A stretch of DNA of 64,000 nt from Notospermus geniculatus (GCA_002633025.1 NMRB01001038.1:147823-211822); one strand, 5' to 3'; positions 53,464 through 64,000 are shown, counted from the first letter of the stretch. Program-made: numbers and translations. The notes: generated by a model not told the origin, from the letters alone.

Positions 53464-53652
53464 AATAAAGGAGCCCGGTATTGCTACTTTTTCTCTATAG
53501 CCGGCGCCACCATCACCGTGAGCACAACTCTCCAACACAAAGAACTAACTACGTTGTCGGCGCATGACCCGATGTACTACGTACATTCTTTAATGCTTTT
53601 TGTAGTTCAAATTGCTGTCACTAGGTGGCTCCCTCTACGTCGGCAATCAAAA
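53464..53652. repeat. Dispersed repeat D (copy 2)
   Basis: CCCGGTATTGCTACTTTTTC, ACCCGATGTACTACGTACAT and GGTGGCTCCCTCTACGTCGG match copy 1. The ends CCGGTATTG and AATACCGG are inverted, hinting that D is also a TIR element. Confidence 0.7.
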
Positions 53653-54759
53653 TACCGGTGAGAGATCACGTACCGTGCCCCCTTAATATAATGTTATTCA
53701 TACACAGAAAAGTACAAGATAGTAAGCCTACATGTAGTGACAAAGCAGGACTCCACACTGAAGTTAAGCAAGGAAAAATCCACTGCTGATTTTCTGCGTG
53801 GCTACTTGTTTTGCAACCTGCTACCTGCGATTGAATACGATCGCAAGGAACTGCATGATACCGGTCGCCGACCGATTGCCGCCTGAAATTGACCACATCT
53901 TCGCGCGCCATTGGTGGAAATCACGTCTAGCGAGTCCACTACGGCGATCGAGTGTCCAGTTGCAGTGCAACCCAGTTGCAAAGCAAGTCGCAACAACGCA
54001 AAGTCAGCTTGAAAATCAATGGTGGATTCCTAGCTTTAGACGAAATCTGGGAAATTGAAAAGAAGAGTGTGACACAAGTAATTATTCACATGGTCCAGTG
54101 AAGGAATTGCTGTATCATGATACTTGACACCACAGTTACCTTACTTGACTTGGCATACTTCACGTAGTCAAGTTTCATCATGTCCGGCAACTCATCACCA
54201 CAATAATTGCAAAAACATTCAAGGCTAAGGGACCCCATTCCTAATAGAAGAAATTCCATAACCGTTGGGGGCTCCCGAGGCACGTTATCCATTATGAAGA
54301 GTCATGCTCAATAACGGAATTCTTTGGCCCAATAATGTCATGCATGGAATAAAAATTTGTGTACAAAGCGTTTTGATCAATTCCCGCTCCTGGTAATAAT
54401 AGTTTATGGTCGCCACCAATTACAACTCCTCCTGTGTCGGGGTAAATGAATCACGTATCGATTCCACCATTATTGTTGATTGTATCGCATTGTCTCCGAT
54501 GAAACATCACCTCGTTGTTGGCAATGTTGATTTGAGCCGGTCAATATGTAACCGCCAATGACCAGTTTCTCGCAGCATGAGAACGTGATGTTGTTTCCAA
54601 TATTGAAAGGATGACAGAATGAAGGTTGGGTCAAGAATATAGACCATTCTGCTTCCTCACCGGCCGGTACGTGGAACACAAAATTCTTACAAAAGTTAAA
54701 GCTGAACTGCATCGGGCAGTTCAGCTTATGAGCAAAAAATACAACATCGCCGCAGTTAA
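53653..54759. other. Unassigned 1.1 kb
   Basis: 53800-54000 shows GATCG/CGATC-rich short inverted words (TGCGATTGAATACGATCGCA) but no larger structure. Confidence 0.4.
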
Positions 54760-55114
54760 AGTCCCTACGCAGTTATGTGCCGCGCCCCCTTCGGTTTACC
54801 CGTTCTCCACAACTGCTTAACTTCGTAAAATTCGCCGCGTTTAGTCAACAGATGGCGCTGAGAAAGTCGACCAATGAGAGCACCGAGCAACCGGTAACCA
54901 AGCTGGCCTGAGACACTTTTTCGTAGCCATGGTAGCACAAGAACATCCGTTGCCAACGGGCGAAAGAGTTCTGAAAGCAGCGTGCTGATAGGCTGTAAAA
55001 CTCGCGCCAGTCCCTGACGCCATCCGTTGACCAAACGCAACGACTTCCACGAAGTGAAGCAGTTGTGGAGAGCGAGTAACCGAAGGGGCGCGGTACACAA
55101 CTGCGTAGGGAGTT
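54760..55114. mobile_element. Foldback element TT, 355 bp, TA-flanked
   Basis: AAGTCCCTACGCAGTTATGT and its inverse, then CGCGCCCCCTTCGGTTTACC, AGTCAACAGATGGCGCTGAG and inverses, arms about 110 bp. TA at both borders (54758-54759, 55115-55116). Frames on both strands are mirror images of the same sequence. Confidence 0.85.
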
Positions 55115-56094
55115 TACGCCGGCAGTATGATGGTCTACAAAAGGGCAAACGCCCTCCGAAGAACCGCCAGAACATGATAGACTACCGGCCTGTTTGGCGG
55201 CGCCACTGTATTCCGTCTCGGGCTTTCAATCGAGACACATCTAGAGATAGCGTCCAGGTGACAGAGCCGGATAGACAAGTACATGTATACATCCGTACGG
55301 AACCTGGGTACGAGGTGGGTCAGGGTTCTTTAGTGCTTGCGCCTGTTGTAACATATACATGTACGGTACAGACGGCAAAAACTTCGGCATCAACAAATAA
55401 CAAACCCCTCGTCTGACTTTCAGAAATTATTTTTCATTCAAAAATGGATAGCAAGGAAATATGAATTGGGATAAAATCGCATTTGATGAAAACAGGGAAT
55501 GACATAAAACTGTGTCTGAAGATGGTAGCATTTCCTAATTTTTAAGGTCAACTTTTTGAACACATCTTCTCTGCTGCCAGTTTTAATCAACGCATCTATA
55601 AACAGTGTGGTCAAAATTAATCCCATGCCATCCCCTTAGCCAGATCAGCGAAATCTGTGTCATTATATAATGGTCGCAGCCTCCAGGTGATTTCTTTCAA
55701 GCTGATCCTCTTCCGTGACCTGATCTCCTTTCCCTCCCCTGGGTAACATTATGGCCATTGGCTTTCCCTTCTCGCCCACTTGAAGGATTAAAGTCCATTT
55801 CATCTCTAATATACAAGTCGTAGCATTATAGACAATACAAAAACGAACACAGAATACATTGTAGTGACTGGTCAACCACGCATGAAACTTCCTCGCAACC
55901 AATCAGATCAACCTGCCATATGACAAGGATTTTAAACAAATTGCCACATGCCTCCTGTAATAGCCTTTTTGGATTATGATAAGCTTTTTGCCATTCATAT
56001 TTAGTAGACAAGATTACCTGATTCCTCACGAATTTTTCCAGATCAACTCTACTTTTTTCTATTGTTGAGAATGGTGATGCTTACACAGCTATTA
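55115..56094. other. Unassigned 1 kb
   Basis: No repeat relation. Short frames only. TACATGTATACAT at about 55280 is the recurrent dispersed palindrome. Confidence 0.4.
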
Positions 56095-56322
56095 AAGCCT
56101 AGGTCACCTATCCACTCCGGGGCCCGTACGGCGAGTAAAAACAGATATTTTGGCCAATTTCTACGGTGCCCAGTTTGATCCAGTCTAATTTCCACTTATA
56201 ATATCAATTGAGGCGATTTCGGCATAATTCATCTTAGATCCGAGTTTCAGTCTCTAAAATCCACAGCAAGCCGTTGGGTGGGGAAAATCGTACGGGGCCC
56301 GGTGCATTTGTGACCTAGGCTT
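56095..56322. mobile_element. Foldback element EE, TA-flanked
   Basis: AAGCCTAGGTCAC and GTGACCTAGGCTT ends, with GGGGCCCGTACGGCG facing CGTACGGGGCCCGG. TA on both sides. 228 bp. TA|AAG group. Confidence 0.85.
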
Positions 56323-56363
56323 TAGTGACCTTCTGAAAACTGTCCTGATGCCCAAAAAGCGAG

Positions 56364-56450
56364 GGCCGTATTCAGAAAGGGTGATCATCGCGCGATTAAG
56401 ACTTAGACGCTTGTAACTTCAGTAAATGCACACACTTCCACCATGCATTN
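56364..56450. mobile_element. Element C (copy 2), left arm
   Basis: GGGCCGTATTCAGAAAGGGT and ACACACTTCCACCATGCATT match the left half of 33536-33918. It ends at a single N (56450). Confidence 0.7.
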
Positions 56451-57059
56451 GAGCCGGAGACGATCATTTTGTCTTTTAATCTTTTTCTGGCATCAACTTA
56501 AATGAAATGATGATACCAAAAGATATCGCTATTTAGTGTTTTTAAGGGGGAGAGGGGGTCTAGAGATAGACGAAATAATCAATTTTGGTTTTTTGGGCAT
56601 CAAGGGAATTTTGAAATGGTTCCTAAAATAACACAACAGGGATGAGATCCTCTCTCCCTTTTCCCCGTCTTTGCCCTCCTCGGGCAGGTAGAGTTGGCCG
56701 GTGTTTCCTGACAGCTCAGAAAAGGCACATGCGATTAAATGAAGGTACATGGTGAGATTATTGGTCATGACAAATTTAATGGAGGAAATTCTCTATATAA
56801 TTTAAACTAGGTTACAAAATAAAAATAATTAAAATAATAAAAATTTCATATCATATCATATTTTATCATACATACGTGTAACAAAACTTTTAAAATTATA
56901 TACTGAAATTAGAGAAGTATCAACTAGAGTATCAACACAATACGTATCAACACAGTTTTCTTTATACAGTGAAGATACAAAACAGTGTCTGTCAATTATA
57001 GTTGGGGTAATTTTAACACCAAATTGGGAAATTACTAGGACACCTTCAACCTCTTGATA
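56451..57059. other. Unassigned; OO-like end inside
   Basis: 56540-56632 resembles one end of OO (AGAGATAGACGAAATAATC, TTTTGAAATGGTTCCTAAA). The remainder is AT-rich and unassigned. Confidence 0.4.
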
Positions 57060-57182
57060 GGGCCGTATGCTTGGGTCGGACTTCAGCCACACTTTCATTC
57101 AAGTCTGACGTTTCTCAATGCTTCAAGCAAAGAGTCTAACTTCAGCTACACTTTAGGCTAAAGTCCGACCCAAGCATACGGC
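57060..57182. mobile_element. Foldback element HH
   Basis: GGGCCGTATGCTTGGGTCGG and the inverse CCGACCCAAGCATACGGC, then ACTTCAGCCACACTTT facing its inverse. GGNCC group; no clear target duplication. Confidence 0.8.
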
Positions 57183-57914
57183 TTGTGTCAAGAATATTCA
57201 GAGTTCTAGCAACAATACATCACCCACACCCACGATTGTTCCAGTCCACTTAGAACGATTTTTCTCAGACATGATTAGATAATTATAAGCGATGTATCAA
57301 ATGCAAACATTGGATCTGAGAATAGTCAATTACACTTGTGTATTTGCAAATTTTCATCCCTTTACCCCACATGTCTCTCCAACCTTTAAAGGATTGAATT
57401 ATACCCCGTAGCGATATGTGTCACTGGAGCAGGTCATTCAGTCGTTCGTGACCTTTACAAACCCTGCATGAGTCAGTTAATCTTTGTGACTCTTTTAGTG
57501 GAAGTCGAGTCCACAAGAACCCCTGAGCACTGACGTTTGCCTTTTGCCGTCCCTCGGTTATCAGGGACTCATTACAGAGTACCCTTTAAAGAGGGCATCT
57601 CGCCTGACAAGCTGTAATTTAAAACGTCCCCCTAAAAACCTGGATGTTGTATTAAGATGAAACACTTTTGATCAAAGAAAGTGTTTTAATAAACAACATC
57701 CATTATTTAGGACCTCTTTACAAACACAACGTTTAATAATCATGATGACGGAGGATTTAATGAAATGGTCCATGGACCATGTGCTCACCTGGGTGAATGT
57801 ACCAGAAGAACGAACAACAAGTGTCAAGTCAATATGTTCCAGGAAAACATCATACCAGGTCAGAAGTTTCTTTGTGGTATTGTTCATTTGGTATGAGCCA
57901 AAGAACATTTTTCA
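57183..57914. other. Unassigned; X fragment inside
   Basis: 57655-57750 matches X (ACTTTTGATCAAAGAAAGTG, AATAAACAACATCCATTATT, AATCATGATGACGGAGG). Otherwise unassigned. Confidence 0.45.
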
Positions 57915-58190
57915 AGGTGGACGACTGGCGGCCATATTTGAAGTGCAATAGAGCTAAAATTTGCTAAACACATAGAGGGTTTCTACATACATATTCGTAC
58001 CAAGTTACTACACTCTATACTAGCTGCTGTTCTTCATGAGATATTGGCTAAAGTCCCATTTTCAAGATGGCCGACTGGCCACCATATTTGAAGTCGAAAA
58101 GGGTCAAAATTTGACGTACTTATAGAGGATACCTAAGTACACACAGTTTCTAGGTCAAAACATTCCAGTTGCAGTGATTTAAGAAATACG
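57915..58190 (+). repeat. Diverged ~148-bp direct duplication
   Basis: GGACGACTGGCGGCCATATT and GGCCGACTGGCCACCATATT start two units 148 bp apart; both continue TGAAGT, AAAATTTG and GAGG-TNCCTA-like text. Related in style to DD. Confidence 0.65.
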
Positions 58191-58423
58191 GGCCAAAAGC
58201 CATTTCCAATCACACTGGTTCACAAAAGATTTTGGGCAACAAGCTTGCCTGTCCTTCTTATGGAAGAAACTTTCGATTTATCAATTTCGCAGTCAAGTGT
58301 GCCAGTGGTTGGTGGCACCTTATTTACCTACATGAGGAACCAATGGCAATAGGTGCAGTTAGAATCTGGTCGAGGCATGCCATCCAGAACATTGTTCATC
58401 CTTACTTTGGTGGAACAGTCACA

Positions 58424-58745
58424 GCGCCGTAGGAACATCCTAAGGGGGGGGGGGGTAAAGATTCGATAACATAGCGGACCTTTAGTCGTTGTCCTTAGCA
58501 GCGAGCGCCACTCCGAAATATCGGCAGGGGCCCGGGGGCCTCCCCTTGCATGCCCTGGAACATTTTAGAAAATAAGAGTGCTTTTACGCCATTTCCCGGC
58601 ATTTTGAGAGCAAACTTGGAGACTCTAGAGTCACGCAAGTGTGGTTCATTGGTTTATTGAACTTGGGATTTTTGGGACTAAAGGCAGTCAAATGCTGAGC
58701 CTGGCAATTTTCTATTTTTGACAAGCCCGCCTCCCCCCCCCCCGT
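58424..58745 (+). mobile_element. Element GG (copy 2)
   Basis: CGCCGTAGGAACATCC, a G run, CGAAATATCGGCAGGGGCCC, TTTTACGCCATTTCCCGGCA, GTGTGGTTCATTGG and a terminal C run mirror copy 1. Confidence 0.75.
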
Positions 58746-59249
58746 TCCGACGGCCATGAGCCAGCTTGGATGTTTCCATGTTGAGAAAGATGGCCATGGA
58801 CACGGCTGACAAGATAAACCAAACACATTCCCTTGCATACTGTGTAAGCTATTTACCAATATACCATTATTTACAACTCATCATCGCTTGTCATATCCTC
58901 TTATATCTGCACCGCCTAACCCTGCCTGGATAATCTTCCCCACCAGTGGACCTATGTCCCCGAGTCTAATTTTTGGGCTCCTGCCACAACACAATGTACC
59001 AATTAGTACATTAAGATATAAGGTTTCACGTATTGTTGAGTGCATCTTGTGGAATCCTTAGTAAGGAAGTGTACTGCTAAAAGGTGAGAGACATTGCTCA
59101 ATCGGTGAATGAAACCCCCACGAGGTGAACCCATACTTTCCAACTCAAGAGATGGCTTGTTTTGACATGGATGGTTATCCACTTGGAGACACTGAAAAAC
59201 AACTACATCATTTTCTTGAATGTCGGTTTTATAGGGCAAGTACAGGGGA
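58746..59249. other. Unassigned spacer
   Basis: Nothing recognised; the frames 58584-58859 and 59003-59239 are unsupported. Confidence 0.4.
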
Positions 59250-59600
59250 AGTTATTTGCTCACAACGATTTAAAAATTCACCTCGGGTGGCTGTAACCTT
59301 CAGCTGTGGTGACCTTGACCTCTGACCTTTTGGATAGCTAAACTAAACGGCTTCTTGAGGTCACCATACCTACATACATGTACATGTACATGTACACCGA
59401 AATCTGGTGACAAATACAGTGGCAGTAACGCTCAACGGGTGTTTCTACAAGGATTCAGCTGGATGGTGACCTTCATCTTTAGCTGTGGTGACCTTGACCT
59501 ATGACCTTTAGTCCCCAAAATGCATACGCTTCATAAGGTCACCCTATACAACGCATACGCCAAGACTGGTGACAAGTGGGCGAGTACAGGTTTGTTAATA
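59250..59600 (+). repeat. Two units of TGACCTTGACCT repeat
   Basis: AGCTGTGGTGACCTTGACCT and ATGACCTT occur at about 59302-59330 and 59481-59508, each followed by a GGTCACC block and CTGGTGACAA. Period about 180 bp. A TACATGTACATGTACATGTA run sits in the first unit. Repeats with TGACCTTGACC are of a type I associate with marine invertebrates. Confidence 0.7.
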
Positions 59601-59671
59601 TTGCGCTCACAAGCACAATTTGCCATCGACTGACTTGTAAGCCCACAGGCTGTGACGGGGGAAAGGTATTA

Positions 59672-60369
59672 AAGCACGGATGTATGCATTAGGTGACTCT
59701 TTATCCTTCTCCACCTAGATAAGACTGGTCTCCTGTCCAACCTATATATACCCAGTGGTAATACCGAGGCTGGACTGATACTATATCGAAACAAAAATGG
59801 CCTCCATACCTTTCATCACTTGAGAAGTTCAACATGCTAAAAGCGTGACTAACCCTTCATCAGGTAAGGTACATGTAACATACTTCAACTCATTCTTCTA
59901 TGTGTAGCAACACTCTCATTTGGCCGAATTCATAAAAACTAGCATTTGCTTTTTCTGGGCTTTTTCTTGAAGAGGTATTTATAAAATTTCGCTTTTGCTT
60001 CATAGAAGAAGCAACTCCCTATAAGAATTAGCAGAAGCTTTGTCTTGCGAGCATTAGCTTCATCAGATAGAAAATCTTGCTTGGCTTTATAAGAAAAGGT
60101 CATTAGGTTAAGAAATTGATTATGAATATGTTCGTGAGCAAATCCTTTGCTTGTGCTTCTCCTTGACAAGCAAAAGGTTGGCCTTGGGGCTTTGGCTTGT
60201 AAGCTTTTGCAATGTTTTATAAATTCGGCCCAATGTCTGATTTGTAACTTAGACCATTCAAATAGATAGATTTGAACAGTCTTGTCGATCATGCATACGA
60301 CGTTGCCTAAAGGTCAAAGGTGACGTCGGCCGTCGCGAGATACAAAACCTAATGCACACAGTCGCGCTT
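59672..60369 (+). mobile_element. Element R (copy 3), TA-flanked, split by S
   Basis: AAGCACGGATGTATGCATTA and the inverse AATGCACACAGTCGCGCTT, TA on both sides. CCTATATATACCC, ATG at 59797 and CAG|GTAAGG at 59861-59869 are kept. Without S it is about 387 bp. Confidence 0.85.
59921..60231. mobile_element. Foldback element S in R
   Basis: TGGCCGAATTCATAAAAACT and its inverse AATTCGGCC, arms of AAGCAAAAGC- and GCATTTGCTTTTTC-like words, resembling the subterminal words of P and O. No clean target duplication. Confidence 0.75.
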
Positions 60370-60967
60370 TAAAGACAAAGTTCTTTATTTGGCTGCCCTT
60401 TACATCCTCCCTGCAAGCCCTTTTGAACAAAGTGGAAAACATTAACCTGAAAATTGATCCAACTCCAATACTCCCCCATTCGTTTTAAACAGCAGATCAC
60501 ATCACCAAAATCTTTCAACATACGCAGATATCTTGCATTCTTGGTCGTGAACTTGTCAACATGTAAATCTTTCCATATTTATATCCAATATCATTTGAGG
60601 TTTCATCTGCTGGTAACACAACACTTCAGAATGAGTCCAATCAATCATCTATTGATTGATCTAATTGCAATGTAGACATATACAATGTAAATCCTGTCTG
60701 GGAGTCTGGGCTTTGATCTGATGCTCCAATGACTTCACAAAGATGAACTGAAGTGGATGACAGTAGTGGCATCTTGAGTCAAGGTCAACTGATACTAGAC
60801 AGGGATCCAAATCGATATTTATCTAGAAGTACTGAGTTTACTGACTCTGGTAGAGCCATCCTCGCACCCAGGGTCTTCACAACCGGCTCCCCAACTGTGG
60901 TAGAGCAGGCAGAAAGTCAAAATCACCCCAAAAGCTGCATAATCTACATTACAATGGAAGTCCCTTT
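60370..60967. other. Unassigned spacer
   Basis: Nothing recognised. Confidence 0.4.
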
Positions 60968-61170
60968 TTAGCTCACCTCTGTGAGGTGAGCTTCTCCCAT
61001 GGTGCGTCGTCCGTCGTCGTTAACAGGGGTGGCACGTTTCTAATCCGCTTGGGTTACAAACTTGAAATTTGGTGTACAGGTACCCTTTCACTTTCTGGAC
61101 ATTAATGACTGACCTCTTAGAGGCGAGGATAAAGTAGTTGCAGAAGTAACACAAAATGTCATTGAACAGA
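60968..61170 (+). repeat. Dispersed repeat with CGTCGTCCGTCGTCG
   Basis: AGCTCACCTCTGTGAGGTGA is a short hairpin, followed by CTTCTCCCATGGTGCGTCGT, CCGTCGTCGTTAACAG and TTGAAATTTGGTGTACAGG. I recognise the type from other marine invertebrate sequence; one copy here. Confidence 0.55.
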
Positions 61171-62034
61171 ATTTTTCAGTGCAAAGGCCACTAATGCGTC
61201 ATTTGACCACAACCCTGTCAAGTGCTCAGTCCAAAAGTGATCTAGCTTCTTTCCAGTTAAGTACCCTCTGATTATCTGATATTCCGATTGTCAGCTTGAC
61301 AAATCCACCACTGATCAATTTTTCTGATAAGAACGGACAATTGTCCAAATCCAATTCTCATGTAATTTCAGCTTAATCTGCATGACAAAGGTGAAATGGC
61401 ACTTGGTCTAAACTTGTCAACCAATGAGGACTGGTGACTCGCAGTAATTGTGCCCTTTGGTCACATGCGAGCTGTTCAATACGAAATTAGATAGTGGTCA
61501 CCAAATGGCTAGTTCAGGGAAGTACTTGACAATAATCCGCACATGATTGCTTGCGATTTATTTCTTTTACGTAAAAAACAGTCGATCATAGCTTTCATTA
61601 GGACCCCGCAATGCCCAAATTTTGAGTGATATAATGGAATAATGCCCATGGGAGACAACAAATCTGTCACAATGTCGACCACGTCCTGAGCAGGCGTTTT
61701 ATTTGTTTTCAATATACCCAACTATGAATATTTCCCCTCTTAAGGCCGCCGTACACGATACATTTTTTTCCCGCGAAATATTTCGTCCCATTTTTGTCGT
61801 ATAGAAAAAAAATTCTTATCACTGTGCTGAGCTAGATCATCATGACAGATAAAAATCACATCAGGCCAACCAAGGGTGTGAAACTGTCAGCAACTCCCCC
61901 GGTCAAAGTGACCGTACACAGTTTCAGCATAAAACGAACAATGATATCTGAATATTATTATTATCACTAATTATTATTATTCCCTATTATCAAGATACAG
62001 AATAGCACAAAATTGACACACAAAATGATAATAA
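61171..62034. other. Unassigned; outer arm of U at the end
   Basis: 61742-61930 starts AAGGCCGCCGTACACGATAC, like one end of a J-type element, without a partner. From about 61977 the text mirrors 62212-62227 (ATTCCCTATTATCA), so U may extend further left. Confidence 0.4.
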
Positions 62035-62212
62035 GCAAGAAGTCAATCTCCAGAATTCACGAATTTTCGACCCCAACCGGGGTCTTTTTCAAGTGGAACT
62101 TTACAATCTGAAACTCTAGAGTCTTTTCTAGAGTTTCAGATTGTAAAGTTCCACTTGAAAAAGACCCCGGTTGGGGTCGAAAATTCGTGATTTCTGGAGA
62201 TTGACTTCTTGC
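62035..62212. mobile_element. Palindromic element U (copy 1)
   Basis: GCAAGAAGTCAATCTCCAGA and its inverse, then CGACCCCAACCGGGGTCTTT, ACTTTACAATCTGAAACTCT and inverses, meeting at CTAGAGTCTTTTCTAG. Arms about 85 bp, two or three mismatches. Confidence 0.9.
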
Positions 62213-62526
62213 ATATTCCCTATTATCACTTGTTAAATCAAGGAAAATCAAGACACTGTCCTTTCTAAAACAGTACCTAATATCGTGTCAGTCTTAAACA
62301 GGGATTACTGGGTTTTGTTCTAAAATCTCAATGATATCAACCATGTCTAGCGACTTCGCCATGGTGAACAACTCGGCAACACAGCTTGATCCGAAAGTAT
62401 AATCCTGCCAGTGACCAGGTTTGACTTTTGGATCAGTTCAGACCTTGATCGTCAGTGGTGCATACCAGTTTTCGGTTGATACCGATCAACATTGATCTGA
62501 GCTTCAACTTGGCGATGATCCTCTTT

Positions 62527-62750
62527 GGTGCATAATTGTGCTGAAAATAGCTCGGTTTTCCTCAGAAATGGAATTCAATGCATCAAGTTGACCGATTCAT
62601 GTACCCCACTACCATAAAAAAAAGTCGAGGCTGCCTATTACATAAAGCCAAAATTCAGGCAGTGAGAGACATCTGGTGGCAACACATGAAATGTATCCCT
62701 CAGTTACTTCATCGTTCGCAGTTAAACCTTTATGTTTGATTCCTTTATGG
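62527..62750. mobile_element. Element F (copy 5), truncated
   Basis: From GTGCATAATTGTGCTGAAAA to GTTTGATTCCTTTATGG. The left half is missing. Confidence 0.8.
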
Positions 62751-64000
62751 TCGGAACCACTTTCATCCAGTCAGACAACTCCCATCCTCATATAACCCAC
62801 ATAGCAATGGTCTCCCATCACAGACAGAGAAAAAAGCCTTGCATCTCAGCACCCCCAAGTCATATGACACCACGACGGAGAAAGTAATAAAATGTTAAAT
62901 TACTATTAACTGCCACAAACACACCCAGTAATAACCGTGGCTAGCCTATGATATCATACGCAATAGAGAGATAAGAAATGTTGGATGTTTGCTTTGTGTT
63001 GGACCGTGTATGCTCTGTTTGCGGGGACGCGTTATTGACCAGAATTGCTCCCTTTGATGGTCTTCCCCCGAGGTGACAGCGCCGACTCCCAGTTACCACG
63101 ATTTAATATCTTTGTACTTTGATATTAGTATTACTGTTGGAGGCGACTGGCAGCCTTCATTTGGGTAGTGACAAACAAGAAGTGACGTTGACAGAATGGT
63201 TAACTCTTTCAGTGGTAAACAGAGACTTCCAGATGCTGAGAGACAAGCGGAAATTTTGACGCTGTCGGAGATGTGGGTAACCTTTATTCAGGTAGTGCGA
63301 GACAAGCGACGATATCGACAGAGTGGTTAAAGGAACCGCAGAGGCAGCTAGCTATTGGGGTCATGTCAGTGTGCTCACTTCACTATAGATGCCGCAAGCA
63401 ACTGACAACCTAGACTGGTACCCGGTCCTAACTTGTACATCGGACTTTTGCATATATGTTAGGACCTGGGTGTGCCTGTCGCGTATGTGAACCGGGCGTG
63501 CCTATTCGTCTTTCGTGAATTTGTTTGGCCGGTACTGGTGCAGATGATAAGTATAGCAAATATTATGCTATCTACATGTATGTTCACACTTTTTCTGTTT
63601 TCTGAATGATTGGTGGATTTCCTGGTGAATTTGCTCATGTTCATTTTAATTAGTGCATTTTATCTGAAAAACGTGTCAAAGTTAGATTCTCATGCCAACC
63701 AATCGGTGTATAATAAGCACATCAAAAAGCCTATGAGGAGGCTGTCTGTAGCGTCCCTTTAACTCTATCACCAGATAGAGGAGAAAGAGGTAGCCTTCAT
63801 CCAGGTTATGCGACACAAGCAGAGATTTTGACAGAGTGGTTAAGTCAATGATACAGGCAGGCTGATCATGCAGAAGGGAGTAAGAAATACAAGTGGAAAA
63901 TAAGAAGTGGGAAATTCAGGAATTTTGCGCGAGTTTTTCAATTTCTCAAATTGGGAGAATTTTTTCCCGTTTTGAGAAATATCGCCCGAAAAATCAGACA
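62751..64000. other. Mostly unassigned end region
   Basis: Apart from the motif repeat listed separately nothing is recognised. 63415-63475 has ACCCGGTCCTAAC facing GTTAGGACCTGGGT, a 13-bp stem with a 32-base loop. Confidence 0.4.
63141..63845 (+). repeat. Three dispersed units ending GACAGAGTGGTTAA
   Basis: About 55-bp units at 63153-63204, 63277-63330 and 63792-63845 share ACCTTCATNCAGGTAGTG, GACAAGC and GACAGAGTGGTTAA. Spacing is irregular, so they are not a simple tandem array. Confidence 0.6.

Noticed and set aside
54765-55416. Frames of 136 and 129 codons on opposite strands
   Set aside because: Their similar peptides (EVKQLWR) result from the inverted arms of foldback TT.

Overview
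The window looks like repeat-dense, non-coding nuclear DNA from a marine invertebrate. An echinoderm or another deuterostome is my best guess and a mollusc or other invertebrate remains possible; no gene here settles it. The reasons are the absence of any recognisable protein domain or long open frame in 64 kb, AT-rich low-complexity spacers, tRNA-derived SINE heads, many short palindromic (foldback) transposons, the recurring palindrome TACATGTA, a repeat containing CCGTCGTCCGTCG and one rich in TGACCTTGACCT (types I associate with marine invertebrate genomes), and a run of N at 13056-13339. I support no protein-coding gene with confidence; one weak first-exon candidate lies at 14018-14060 on the minus strand. 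No CRISPR array, rRNA or intact tRNA was seen. Family letters (A, B, C ...) are labels made for this annotation only.

Layout. 1-2.95 kb: foldback elements A, B, E, F, H and repeat D. 2.95-5.2 kb: mostly unassigned. 5.2-8.7 kb: twin hairpins, a 1.3-kb transposon J with another transposon K inside it, then palindromes G, M and N, of which M, N and half of G sit in series separated by CAG triplets. 8.7-11.1 kb: dispersed repeat X and a block made of inverted Q copies and direct LL copies. 11.7-17.2 kb: foldback UU, a 0.5-kb palindrome touching the assembly gap, a GC-rich segment, several near-perfect palindromes, a pogo-like foldback and a 47-bp tandem array. 17.2-25.5 kb: unassigned DNA with H, O, Y, X, Z/L, G, the 1-kb element P, GG and a tRNA-like head. 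25.5-34.5 kb: AA, E, H, a composite palindrome flanked by direct repeats, a SINE, a 63-bp minisatellite, C with B inside, CC. 34.5-46.4 kb: F, a TA-flanked foldback MM, Y, L, R with T inside, F with G inside, NN, tandem duplications, SINE I, a 41-bp minisatellite. 46.4-64 kb: E, H, SINE I with G inside, a foldback holding two others, BB, RR, SS, D, TT, EE, HH, GG, R with S inside, U, F and unassigned DNA.

How it works together. The window is best read as layered insertions of non-autonomous DNA transposons. Two structural groups stand out. Group 1 starts with GGNCC (often GGGCCGTAT) and repeatedly shows 3-bp target duplications (CAT, AAT, ATT, CAG, CTG). Group 2 starts with AAG and is flanked by TA, often inside TTAA. 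No transposase gene for either group is present here, so mobilisation would have to be in trans. Nested insertions give a relative age order. Family R is unusual because its copies share a TATA-like box, an ATG context and a consensus splice donor, as if it carries a gene 5' end.
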